Below, one piece after another: positions 33,387 to 45,040 of a stretch of 64,000 bases of DNA. Each line of letters begins with the position of its first letter. The stretch's first letter is position 1. This DNA comes from Cryptomeria japonica. Taxonomy: Eukaryota; Streptophyta; Pinopsida; Cupressales; Cupressaceae. The notes under the pieces were generated by a model that searched no databases, was not told the DNA's origin, and saw only the letters and a program-made list of their open reading frames with translations. The stretch spans positions 462,606,072-462,670,071 of the forward strand of contig NC_081406.1 in assembly GCF_030272615.1 (NCBI RefSeq). The letters are read 5' to 3'. Both the position numbers and the translations under genes were made by a program.

Positions 33387-33818
33387 TCATTTTCCATCCT
33401 TGAACTGTAATTGAAATCCTTTATCCACCAATTTTCCTACACTCAAAATATTATGCCTTAAACCTTCAATATAATAAAAATTATTAGTATTGTTCTTACC
33501 ATCTAATGATATAGTTCCTTTTCCTTTGATCATACATGCTTTGTCATTTCCAAATCTAATCAGACCACCATCAAATTCTTGAAAAGATAGAAACTTCCCT
33601 TTATCTCCAATTATATGATGTGAACAACCACTATCAATTACCCATTCACCCTTGTCTTCAATTTTAGCAGCAAGTGCCTTCTCTTCTGGTACATTCTCTT
33701 CCAATGTCAAAACATCTTCCTTGATAGCCAGGAACACCCATTCCTTTCCATTGCTAAAACTACTAGCAAAATCTTTTGTCGGTTCATCATCAGAATCGGA
33801 AATGCCTTCCTCATCCAC
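33387..33818 (-). pseudogene. Protease of element H
   Basis: Contains WVIDSGCSHHIIGDKGKF with the DSG active-site triplet intact, then the copia core LRHNILSVGKLVDKGFQLQF. It is preceded by an acidic linker. Bounded by frameshifts on both sides. Confidence 0.85.
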
Positions 33819-33889
33819 TATGTAGCATGATTTGTCTTTGTTTTGCTTGTACTTATACTTGTTCTGATATCCAGGGTTAGGCTTAAAAG

Positions 33890-34803
33890 ATCTTCTAACT
33901 CTTTCTTCAAATCTTGAATTCCTTTTAGGACATCTAGATGCAAAATGACCTATCTTATTACATGCAAAACATTTAAAAGGTTTTTTCCTTCATACTTACT
34001 TCCTATCGGTCCTTTAGGTACCCTTCTAGAAAATACGGCTTCAATTTTGTCAAACTCTTCATCTTCTCTCTTCATATCATTTGATTCTTTTGCATACAAA
34101 GCTTTCCAATCTTGCTTGTCGGTTGATGATGTAGATGCATGAAAAGAAGGTTTAGACTTCATAGCTCCAGAAGGTCCAAATTCTTCAAGCTGAAAAGAAG
34201 ATAATTTCCCAACCAAAGTATCTCTATTGACAAATGTATTAGCCATTGTCCTCAACTCATTAATTGTAGTAGCCTTCATCTTATAAGTCGGTGGTAGCGC
34301 TCTCAGAACTTTAGAAACAATTTCATCTTCACTCAGAGTTCCACCACAACATTGAATTCCCATAACAATCTCATTTACCCTTTCCTTGAAAGCAGTAATC
34401 CTTTCATCTTCTTCCATCTATAGGTTCTCATATCTCACCAAGTAACCATCAAGTTTTACAATTTTAACATAAGAGTCTCCAACTTATCCCATATAGCCCT
34501 TCCAGATGATTTGTTAGTTAATCCCATTATTTGTTGATCAAAAAGTCCACACAAGAGGGATTTTGTTGCTCTACAATCATTCTCAATCTCCTTATCCAAG
34601 TTTTTCGGAGGAGGATTTCCAGATGCCATATTATGAGGTGTAACACCATTTGGCATGATCTCCCAAATCTCCTTACCAAGACATCTCAGATGAGTGTCCA
34701 TCTGAATCTTCCATACTGTGTAATTATTTCCATCAAGCCTAGGAATATCTCTCTGAAAGATAACTCTAGATGAACTGGATGAACTTGAACTGTTAGCCGC
34801 CAT
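33890..34803 (-). pseudogene. Gag of element H with zinc knuckle
   Basis: ATG at 34803 (MAANSSSSSSSSRVIF), then RLDGNNYTVWKIQMDTHL, the copia gag N-terminal pattern. After a shift, 34417-33950 gives EDERITAFKERVNEIV and LPPTYKMKATTINELR. A CCHC knuckle (CFACNKIGHFASRC) follows at about 33919-33965 in another frame. Gag would form the particle and bind RNA. Two frameshifts. Confidence 0.9.
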
Positions 34804-34861
34804 AGGATCTTCCTCAAGTGGTTAATATTTCTATAGAGAGGAGCAAAGCTCTGACACAAAT

Positions 34862-36072
34862 TGTTATATAGCTCAAATAATCGGAAAACAACCTAGAGGG
34901 GGGGTGAATCGGTTGTCATAAATTACCAGAACATTTACCAATTAAATCTTTAATATCGAAACCCAAAACATTAATACCGAAATGCTTAAAGAAAATACTA
35001 GAATATCAGTTAAACCAATTAAGCATAAACAATAATAAGAGAATAGATACCATCCACATGACACCAAGATTTATATGTGGAAAACCCGATAAAGGCAAAA
35101 ACCATGGTGGGAATCCTACCCACAGTCAGATAATACTTCTACAATAAGTATATGAATTACAATTGAGGGGCCTGCACTTGCAGGAAGACCAAAAACCTAG
35201 AGTGCACTACTCATCACAAAAGGAGTCTCACTGACTACATAGAAATCCAAACTACAATCCGAAATAATGAATGAACTGCAATGATATCATCTCCTATGCC
35301 TGAGTACAGTTCTGGTTAAGCTCAATACCAGAGGACTAAATCCTTTTACATAAACCCAACTTGATCTCCAATAATCGACCAAATCCTTTGCCTAAATGAT
35401 ATTACATTATTCACATAGATAATCTCCTAATCCCATTCCCATATGTGATCTAAAATAAGATCTTACATCATATATATACAAACCCTTGACCATAAACAAT
35501 TAGGTTGGCCACCAGACAATAAACGAATTACATAATTACAACACAGGTCAGCCTTAGACCAAACAAATAATACCCAACACATAAGACATCCCGAAAACAC
35601 ATTGAGAGGTCCAATCCACACGTTACATTAAGCCAGTCCATAACCTAGATCAACTAGGACCCAATATAGGTCCACATGCTAAAGAAATGATCTCCATCAA
35701 CCAAGTCTCAAACATGATCACCATCAACATCCTTAATCCATACCAAAGGCTGCACCAACACCACTTATGCATATCATCAAAGATCTTCATTAAAAGATTT
35801 GTCAGTGTAACCCTTGCCGGAACAACAAATCAAAATTCTAGGCAAATAGGATAGCATCTGATCACCAGACCAAAACTAACTGACTCAATATGAACATGAA
35901 TATCATGAATAAGCCAATTCCATAACCAAACCATATCAGATCCAAACCAACCCGAAACTACTAAACCTACAGGGACCAGAAGGGTGTCGATAAAGCATCC
36001 AAAACAACTAGTGTTGACATTAATGAGAAAACATCGATGCAACACATAATCAATTCCTCTAAATGGCCAACA
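34862..36072 (-). repeat. 5' LTR of copia element H
   Basis: 1211 bp. On the minus strand it starts TGTTGGCCATTTAG at 36072 and ends GCTATATAACA at 34862. It holds the G-run plus tgaatcggttgtcat signature near its end (34895-34920). Confidence 0.88.
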
Positions 36073-36077
36073 AATTG

Positions 36078-36146
36078 CTCAATTGAGGTTTGACTAAGTA
36101 AAACCCCTATCCACAACCCTTCTTCCCTTTGTTTCTATGTGCAAGT
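36078..36146 (+). repeat. 69-bp island of element J's LTR between elements H and I
   Basis: Lies between the H-side duplication aattg (36073-36077) and element I at 36147, and includes I's target word CAAGT (36142-36146). The flanking J sequence reads smoothly from 22947 into this island and on to 53149. Confidence 0.6.
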
Positions 36147-37216
36147 TGTTAGGTCCTGGAGGCAACTGAGAGGGGGGGGGTGAATCAGTTGTCAAATAAA
36201 TTCAAACCAAAACAACTTAACCAAACTTAATGCTTAATACCGATAAACCAAACTTAATGCTGGTTGACTGTTTATCAGTTAATTGTAGTACCGGTAAATA
36301 TTAATGCATGAAACAGAAACATAATATCATCCACAACACATAACACCAATATTTGTATGTGGAAACCATGTAAGGGGAAAAACCATGGTGGGAAACATTA
36401 CCCACAATCAGATGATACTACTGCAAATAGTATGTGTATACAATAGGTGATATGCACATGCAGAAAGGCCAACCGCCTAGAGCTCACTTCTCAAACACAA
36501 ATGGGAGTCACACTAACTACAATTGGATGGTTAAATCCAATAATGATGTACTACTTAAAATAGCATCTTCATATGCTCGATTCAATATTGGTGTAGTTCT
36601 GATATGTCTTCACAAAAACCTTCCTTCAACCTTCAAATGATGTTTGTGTGTATTGCTCTACTTATTCTCGTATATACCTTAATACAAATATTTTTCCAAA
36701 TTGCATATCGATCTTACAAATAAGATCTTACATATATACCAAAACCTAGGACCAAAATGTATAGGTCAGCTTTACAAAAGATATTACAATAAAACAATTT
36801 ACAATTAAATCAATACCCAATGCAATATCTGATTCAACATGTCGGCTTAATGCATTTACAACAATAATAAATCTCCATAGCATGTGGTGCTGATCTGGAA
36901 TAGATAGGCCTGTTGGTGTTTATCCTCGACCTATTTGCAGATAACAACAAATATGGAAACACGAATATACCAATGAACAAATCTCCAAGACAAACTGTCC
37001 AAATTATGTCTTCGATATAACCAAGTGTTTTCCATATCATTTCAAGTGTCAGTGAACAGTATATCCTACCAGTGAATAAGATACCAGTGACTGTGCATAA
37101 AGTCACTTACTTGCCGGTGAACATTGCCAAATCTCCAAGTGCCAGTAGGCATGACCAGAGTTGATAAGTGTTGACATCAATGACAAAACCATATCAACAT
37201 ATTCAAAACACCAACA
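36147..37216 (-). repeat. 3' LTR of element I
   Basis: On the minus strand it begins TGTTGGTGTTTTG at 37216, directly after the polypurine tract AAAGGGGGAGAT (complement of 37217-37228). It ends CAGGACCTAACA at 36147. Confidence 0.9.
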
Positions 37217-37578
37217 ATCTCCCCCTTTGGCATTGATGGCAACACAGGATGGAAAAACCATCAAAGTGCTAAAATAGAAATGCCAAAAAAAACAACATAA
37301 CTAGAGATCAAAATTTAGAGAGTAATCAATCTCTCCCAAAATAAAAATCTCTCCCCAAGAGATAAAGTCTCTCCCCCTAGGAGTGACATGTGATTTTCCA
37401 TATCAATATCTCCCCCTTTGACATCAAATTCCAAAGCAATACAGAAACTAGGTTCAAATACAAAATACCAACTTATTTAGTATACCAACTAATCCCCCTG
37501 AGAAGTAGCTCTCCTCATCAAAACCGAAGTACAAGATTTCTCTATTAGTTCTATCAGTTGATGACAAACATCAACTGT

Positions 37579-38577
37579 CTAAGTTTCTACCGGTGGGGGT
37601 ATGACCCCAAGCTGTTCTCTAAGATATTCAAAAGTCTCCTTAGGCAAAGACTTAGTGAAAATATCTGCAATCTACTCTTTAGTATTCACATAAACTAGTT
37701 TTACTTCTTTTGCTTCAACATTCTCTTTTAGAAAATTTAGTTTGATAGAGACATGTTTCGGTTTAGAATGTAGTACCAGATTCTTAGATATATCAATTGT
37801 TGTTGTATTATAACAATAGATAGTTATAGGTTCTTTGCATTTTACCTTTATGTGATTCAACATTTGCTTAAGCCATAATACCTGTGGACAGTTAGTTGCT
37901 ACTGCAACATATTTTGATTCTGTTGTTGATAAAGATGTGCAACTTTGTTTCTTACTCAACCAAGAAATTAATATGCTTCCAAGAAAAAATGCTCCGCCGG
38001 TGGTGCTTTTTCTGTCATCTATATCTCCTTCCCAATTTGCATCTCTGTATGCACATAATTCCAAGTTTTCATCTCTAGGATACCATAGGCAAATATTTGT
38101 AGTGCCTTGTAAGTACCGAAAAATCCTTTTTACTGCTAATTCATGATTTTCTTTGGGATTACTCTGAAATATTGAAACAATACATACTGCATTCATAATA
38201 TCAAGTCTTGTTTGTGTCAAATATAATACACCTCCTATCATAGATTTGTACCTAGTCAAATTAATAGGTGTAGATTCATCCCTTAGTTATAATTTATCAG
38301 TTGTAGTCATAGGTGTGCTTACCGGTTTAGAGTTTTCCATCCCAAATTTCTTTAGTAACTCCTTTAAGTACTTAGATTGACTCAAGAATATACCTTTATC
38401 TGTCTGTGAAATCTGTAATCCTAAAAAGAATTTTATCTCTCCAATCATAGACATTTCAAATTCTTGCTGCATTTCAATAGAAAAGACTTTACACAAACCA
38501 TCTTCTCCTCCAAAGATTATATCATCAACAAAAACTTCTATAACCAAGATGTCATCATTAGTCACTTTACAATATAA
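37579..38577 (-). pseudogene. Element I pol, second part: end of RT and RNase H
   Basis: Resumes after element C with the YCKVTNDDILVIEVFVDDII block, so the catalytic FVDD is intact. One frame continues through KFFLGLQISQTDKGIF, VSTPMTTTDKL, a TAA at 38287-38289, YKSMIGGVLYLTQTRLDIM and RNase H (RKSTTGGAFFLGSILISW, LSTTESKYVAVA, HSKPKHVSIK). A TAG lies at 37672-37674 and the natural stop at 37579-37581. No frameshift is needed across this part; only stops spoil it. Confidence 0.9.
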
Positions 38578-38582
38578 GTTAC

Positions 38583-40136
38583 TGTAGCATCAGAATTAGG
38601 AATCTCAAAGCAATATATAAAAGGACATATTATTCATTATTAACTCAATCACACATTGCAATGATCTAATCCTAAGCACACTAAATAGAGACATAAAAAC
38701 AAAGCATTCAAAATGAAAGATTATGCAAACCAAATGCAGAATTGAATGCTCCTTCCATGCGGCTCCATTGTTCTTCTTTCCTCTTCAATGGATTTGTGGA
38801 TCTCACCTACAAGTGCACATACAATTGAAAGCAAGATTGATGAAAATCTCAAGAGTACTAGAAGCATAAGTTTGATAGTTTGATTAAGGATTCGGATTAG
38901 GTTTGATTGAAAATCATCCAATTTATAGAAAAATTGGACAAGTGACAAGATTGGCATGATGCAATTCAAATGGAAATTGCAAATCAATATGACAAAACAT
39001 GACAAATTATGCACTTTCCATGCACAATTTGATTGATTGATAATTGATGACAAATTATGACACATTCCATGTCAAATTGATTGATTATCAATTATGACAA
39101 TTTCATGACAAATTAAAATGTCATTCCCATAGAATTAGGAGATGAAATAGGAGGGAAAAGAAATTAGAAATTAAGAAAATTAGAAAATTGAAATTGATGG
39201 AAATTAGGAATTAGAAATTGATGGAAAAATAGGAAATTAGGAACTAGAAGAAATTAGGTAAATTAATTAACAATTTGTCATTTATTAATTAATTCACAAA
39301 GAGGAATAATTAGCCAATTAAATGAACATTTAATTGCAATGAGAAGACTTAGGATAAATAAACAATTTATTAATCCTAAAGGAAGAAAATGACATACAAG
39401 GTTAAATGATGAAATCACGAAACCCTAGAAGATGAATTAGGTCTTGATGAAAGATAATTAATTCGATTCGATTTGATTTTGGATTGATAAATGACCAATG
39501 TGATAAATGATTTAATTGAGAAATGTGCCAATTGATGAGGAACAATGACAAATTGATCCAAATTGACATAATTGAGACAGACAACGATCGATGACAAATC
39601 GGTCGCAAAATGACAAAATTGACAAAAGGGACAAGAATTGATGACAAATAGATTGCAAAATGACAAGATTGAAAATGACCACAATCGATGACAAATCGAT
39701 CGTTAAATGACAAGATCGAACAATGACAACGATCGATGACAAATCGATCGTTAAAATGACAAGATTGAAGGATTGATGATAAATCGACAAGATTGATAAG
39801 AGGACAACGATCAATGACAAATCAATCGCAAGATTGACAGGAGGACAAAACCCTAATTAGGATTGAGGATGTCCAAAATGATGACAAGTAAGCACGTACA
39901 TTGATGCAATAGGATAAGATCGATTAAAATCATGACTGGATAGTGTTGTCGACAAGACCAAATTCGAGAGCGAGACAGAATGAAGAATGTAGAAGAAAGA
40001 CTCGATGTTTGCAAATGATAAAAACCAAGTGCGTGACATAGGAGAAATGTTAATGCGACGCAAAAACCTAAAATGAGGCAATGTGCAAATGTTAAAGTAT
40101 GACTCCGCAAGCGTTGACCATTTTTAGGTGTCTACA
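38583..40136 (-). repeat. 3' LTR of element C
   Basis: 1554 bp. Contains a TATA-like CTATAAATTGG (minus, about 38915-38926) and a tandem array of units with gatcgatgacaaatcgatcg-type palindromes at 39580-39843. Confidence 0.95.
39580..39843. repeat. Minisatellite in the 3' LTR of element C
   Basis: About six units of 31-48 bp with the core gacaacgatcgatgacaaat. The words CGATCGAT and ATCGATCG form an inverted repeat around gacaa in the best units. The copy in the other LTR is at 50962-51225. Confidence 0.85.
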
Positions 40137-40237
40137 TTTTGCCCCTCTTTGAGACAATGCGATTTTAAGTGTTGTTTCAAAGGATAATAATGAAAATGCC
40201 CCAGACAATAATAATGACATATGCATGCCCCCTCGAG
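40137..40237 (-). promoter_or_regulatory. Polypurine tract pair of element C
   Basis: On the minus strand AAAGAGGGGCAAAA (complement of 40137-40150) abuts the 3' LTR. CTCGAGGGGGCAT (complement of 40225-40237) lies about 75 bp further upstream. Same pair as in elements A and B. Confidence 0.75.
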
Positions 40238-40670
40238 GAATTGGCCGGAAACATGTAGAAAAGAGGCCAATTGATCGATAAAAATGATAGGATCGAACGG
40301 ATTGATAATCAGAGATCGGATGCAGGAAGGACAAGCAATTTAAGGTGCACAAGACCATGACCAACATAAGATGGAGAGGACGCACGTCCATCTATGCAAT
40401 GACAAAGAGCTATAAATGAGACCAAGAGGGTGAAAATTGCTCATTTGCACTAGACAAGGAGGAGGATTTGTTGCTCTAGACAAGGACACTTGCAGATAGA
40501 TGGCGAACATTCCAATGGCGGATCACCTTGGAGAACATGTACACACATTCAGATGACCAGACGACGCAGGAGCAGCTGTATGGATCTCAAAAACCCATGT
40601 TTTCAATTTCATGAATTTTGATTGCTTGCAGGACATTGCGGGGCCCATACGGGATACAAAAATGGACTCC

Positions 40671-40783
40671 TGCGCTTGTGTCATCTAGTTCTGCGCTTGT
40701 GTAGGGAGTTCTGCGCTTGTGTAGGAAGACACAAGCATAGGTCACCTGACACAGGCGCAGGTTAGAAGACACAGGTGCAAGAG
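40671..40783. repeat. Array of TGCGCTTGTGT / ACACAGGCGCA motifs near the 3' end of element C
   Basis: Three copies of tgcgcttgtgt (from 40671, 40692 and 40712) followed by three in the opposite orientation (acacaagca, acacaggcgcag, acacaggtgcaag). A related six-copy array lies near the primer site at 49726-49842. Confidence 0.8.
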
Positions 40784-40955
40784 TGCATGAATGACTCAAT
40801 TTTAACTCAATAGTGCATGCAAATGATCTAAAAAGGGGGGACAAGGGTGGGATAAGTCAATGCAGATGAAAAACACCCTGATTTGGACATGAAAATGATG
40901 ATATGCAACCCGTAGGAGCAAACCCTAAAATTGACAAAATGATGCCCCGATTGTG

Positions 40956-42794
40956 ATGCAGAGTCGATAGTATCCGTTGATCACACGGGAGAACCGACCT
41001 GACTGCTTCATGCTACGACATAGACTCAGGAGCACAGAGAGAGACACATTAGCAGGACTGGGGATATATTATATCACATACATGCCCAAGATTAGGGCAA
41101 ACACAGGATTGCTTACCGCATTGCCAGAGCGATGGCATTCGGAGACTTCCTCATTCCATTTGGCGACTGGCGAGGTGACATTGACTCTAGAGGATGTATG
41201 GCGCATCCTCCGCATTCTGATACATGGGGAGATGATAGAGTACAACCCAGTGACAGGGAGAGACGCGTTATGCAGGCTATTTGAGTGTGACGCAGATGAT
41301 CTGGACATTGTCGAGAGGGAGATTCACTGGGAGACTATGGCTGCCGAGTATGACCGATGATATGTGGTGATAGCAGTTGTGATAGCATGTCTTCTAGCAG
41401 GGGATAAACGAGGACATGGATTCCCTATTGGCTAGGGAAGAGTACTAGAGAGGATGGCAACAGAGGGGATAGTGTACGCGTGGGGACCATGTGTACTTGC
41501 TATGTTGTATTTCCAGCTACTTCAGATAGCATATCAAGGAGTGCAGACTTTGAGCTGTGGAGTCACATTGCTTCAGGTATGGGCATTTGAGCACATAGCC
41601 ATATGTCGATCGATTACAGATAGACAAATTGTACCACACCGACCATATGTATATTGCTATGGTGGAGCACTGAGACAAGGTCCATTTGGATACATATTAT
41701 ACTGGCGACATGAGCTAGACAGACTGAGAGAGTTCATATGGAGACCATATCGTGATTGCCCTAGATGGTCAGATGACAGTGATGAGCTACCCTATTGTAG
41801 ACAGGAGAGGTACTTGATTGGGCGACCAGTGAATCGCCAGAGAGTGATTGAGTTGTACCTGCCAGAGAGAGTCAGATGACAGTTTGGAGAGACACAGGAT
41901 GTACCTAGGAGGACTGCATGCTTTGCCCGATCTCACAGAGAGACGAGTCAGTGGGGTAGTATGATTCAGCCACACATAGCATATGCCAACTTTGCACAGC
42001 TACAGCCGAGACAGTGGGAGTGGAGGTCAGATGTGGTAGATGCTGGGACGACAGAGGAGTATGAGATATGGTTTGCACCACGACGGCCAGTGCCTTTGAC
42101 TGATCCTGACATTCCAGTACCTAGGAGACAGGAGGACTTCCCACTCATAGGAGAGGAGGGAGATGATGAGGATGAGGAGGATGATGAGGGTGATGATGAT
42201 GACGGAGATGAGGATGAGGGAGATGGGGATGATGGTGGGGAGGATGATGACGAAGATGATAGTGGGGAGGATGATGAGGAGCCAGACTCAGCTAATCAGG
42301 AGACATTGCAGGATATTCCTATAGAGCCGGGGACAGCTAGGACAGAGGAGATGGAGATGTGCAGGGCTACCATAGTGAGTCAGTAGGATCACATTGAGAC
42401 TTTAGAGAGACAGCAGGACTAGTTCAGAGCGGAGATAGCGAGACTCACAGCAGCTCGAGATGCAGCGATTGCTCAGGCACAGCGAGAGGAACAGAGAGTC
42501 ACTGAGTATATTGGGTTGATTCGGGATGCCAGTGTACGGGAGCTAGGACAGATGCTGGCAGAGACCGGAGAGGAGATACGCCATTGGAGGACACTATATG
42601 AGAGTGCAGTTCCACCAAAGCAGAGAGCACCTTCATATCGGGCACGATCAAGGACAGAGAGCAGGGCACGCTCTTCGAGGTCATTGAGTAGCATGGGGGT
42701 GAGTGGACCTATGAGACCACCACAGCCAGGACCAGGAGGGACATCAGCCGTGAGACATGGCAGGGATGAGGAGGACAGAGGGAGCACCCAGTGA
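40956..42794 (+). pseudogene. PMD gene captured antisense in element C
   Basis: One frame from ATG 40956 to TGA at 42792-42794 (613 codons) with no frameshift but six internal stops (40968, 41358, about 41433, 41877, 42384, about 42420). N-terminal PMD: LLTALPERWHSETSSFHLAT, then TLTLEDVWRILRILIHGE. Second half from about 41361: IACLLAGDKRGHGFPIG, YAWGPCVLAMLYFQLLQ, SCGVTLLQVWAFEHIAI. About 42130-42310 is a very acidic Asp/Glu run. 42430-42680 is helical (RDASVRELGQMLAETGEEIR), then a basic Arg/Ser-rich tail. This is a full-length PMD architecture with a coiled-coil C-terminus. It reads opposite to the element. PMD proteins are nuclear host proteins or transposon cargo; the biochemical role here is unknown. 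Confidence 0.9.
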
Positions 42795-42805
42795 CAGAGG
42801 CACAT

Positions 42806-45040
42806 ACTCCTTAGACAGTGGACATTATGTAGTTTGTCATTTTGTAGTCAGCCTGCGGGCCATACTTAGGACAGATAGTCCAATTTTGTACTCCGATATG
42901 TTTGTGATAGATGATATGATATGTATCGATACGATGGGATGCAATATGTTATGACTTGTAGTTATTTTGCTATGTATGGATGACTTATGCACTTTTTATG
43001 AACATGTATGGATGTATTTTTATGTATTTTTGATGTATTTATGACATGAAATGGATAAAATGCTTGATGTAATATGTGATGGAATGCAAATGTACTAACC
43101 AATGAATGCAGGATGCAGCATATGTGTTTGGATATCGGAGCACTAGACCGAACTGACTATCCAGACTGACGGAAGAAATGTTAGTAAGAAGAAATGAGAC
43201 AGAGGGAAAATTAGAGATGATGAAGAAAAACTTGCTTTCAGTAATGCACTTTGTAGGTGAGAACCTTTATTTTTATGTAGCAAAATGGATGTGAAGCATC
43301 ATGGCATTGAAGGCTAGAGCTGAAATGCAACCCTTTTTGCAAAAGATAGACACATCATAGACAAACAACAATCACAATCAAAAAAGAAAGAGACCATGAG
43401 CCATCTCGGTCACTCTAAATCACTCAGTGACATCATCGAGCAACATAGGAACATGATCGAAGATAAATCAAGAAAAAGATAAGATGCAAAAATTCAAACA
43501 AATCAAACAAACATCTTGATCTTCATTGTCAAAAGTTGAAAGTGCTAATAGGATGATCATGCTGTCTGGTTTCAGGAAATGTGATACCCCATCTAAGACA
43601 GGACACAGTCTAGTTTCGAGTATACCACACCCTGTATAAGACCCATGATAGTAGGAACAAGGACAAATGATTTTGATGTTGATATTTGATTGATAAGACA
43701 ATTTTGATCAGTTTGAATGTTTGGTTTGAGTGAAAAAGTTCATCTGGTTAAAGCATGATTTCATTAAAGCACAGCATTGGATTGATTGTCATTGGATGTA
43801 TGCTCAGCGATTTGTCTTATGCACAAAAGGAATAATGTTATTGCAAAATGTTTGTTTTTTGGATTTGGAGTTTTACAATTTTTTTGTTGTTCATTTTTTT
43901 TTCAGGACTTTATGTGATTTTTTAGGGATTTTCTCAGGATAGTTTTTGAATTTTTAGAGATTATTTCAGGACTTTATTTGATTTTTATGAATTTTTTCAG
44001 GACATTTTTCAATTTTTTTGGGATTTTTTTTTTTTTTTCAGGACATTTTTCAATTTTTTTTTTTTTAGTTTTTAATGACTTTGCCCCCAGTGTCTAGCAA
44101 GGCAAGGAATATGACAGGTGAATAAATAGGCTTGCTGAAATGATGGTGGATAGAGGGAAGACAAAGGCCTTTTATCGTGGAGATAATACGGATGCAATTT
44201 CCAAGGGTTATGGCGTGATGGGACAAGAGACTGGATATGACAATGTAAAGCAGGAACATGGCATGAGGGACATGTCAAGAGGTGTTTGAAACCATGTTTA
44301 AATTTTGCGTCCTTATGTCAGATCAAGATCAAGGAATGAAAAAGAGTGTATGGATAGTGATAAGATATGGATAGGATAAGCAAGACCAAGAATGGATAAG
44401 GGACATGGATTGAAGGTCGGGATTGGCTAAGGGACAGTGGTAGAAAGTTGCAATAAGCCAGGGAATATGGATGAAAGGTTGAAATAAGCAAATGGGCAAA
44501 TGACCAAAAGCTATGATAGACTAAAAGCTGCAAACAAGATGCATGATGCTCATGATGATCCTCAGCCTTGTCAAGATCAAAAGTGGAAAGAGGAAATGGG
44601 TATGAGGGATGATAGGATAAAGGAGAGTAATGACAGGGGGTCGATAGGATAATGAAGGGCAATAGGATATGAAGGAGGAAACCTGCCCCCAAGTGTGGTG
44701 TGCAAGAAGTTCATAGATTACGCATGACGCCTGTTTGCCAGGTTTTCATCACAGTACTTGCCCAAGGCGCCTGTTTGCCAGGTTTTCACCAGTGGACGAA
44801 TTATTTTTTCTTGCTTTACTTTTCTTTTGTATTTTCTTTTTCTTTTTTCACTTTTTTTTTTTTTTGTATTTTGACTTTTTCAATAGAAAAAGGACACATG
44901 ATAGGGGATGGAAGAAGGACTCAAGCATCTTTTTGTTTGGATAGTAGCCTTGAAATAAATGGACCATGACCTTTTAAAGTATGCTCAAAGACGTTGGTCG
45001 GATAAGGACATGGAAAAAGAGATGAAACTAAGGCAAGGAT
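42806..45040. other. Non-coding stretch of element C between the sense ORF and the PMD gene
   Basis: No domain on either strand. It contains a tandem T-rich array (43885-44070) and a pair of direct repeats reading gcctgtttgccaggttttca at about 44730 and 44769. The pol region would be expected in this interval in a normal element. Confidence 0.7.
43885..44070. repeat. T-rich minisatellite with tcaggac core
   Basis: About five units of 30-45 bp, each starting tttcaggac or tctcagga and followed by T-rich sequence. Purine-rich on the sense strand of element C. Confidence 0.8.

Larger units (their letters stand above)
22948..36072 (-). mobile_element. H: full-length but decayed Ty1/copia retrotransposon
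   Basis: 5' LTR 34862-36072, gag to RNase H between 34803 and 30610, 3' LTR 30193-22948 split by F and E. Without the insertions it is about 7.3 kb. Order gag, protease, integrase, RT, RNase H is the copia order. The primer site next to the 5' LTR is worn (ATTTGTGTCAGAGC; canonical TGGTATCAGAGC). Flanks aattt / aattg are a probable 5-bp duplication. The interval 30194-30609 is the 3' untranslated part with several aggggga-type purine tracts. Confidence 0.85.

Noticed and set aside
39402-39820. Ser/Ile/Leu-rich frames on the minus strand of the LTRs (also 50784-51202)
   Set aside because: They read through the LTR minisatellite in several frames; both LTR copies show the same, so it is composition, not a gene.
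40956-42794. PMD as an ordinary host gene
   Set aside because: It lies inside a retrotransposon bounded by LTRs and target duplications and carries six stops; two more elements have it at the same position.
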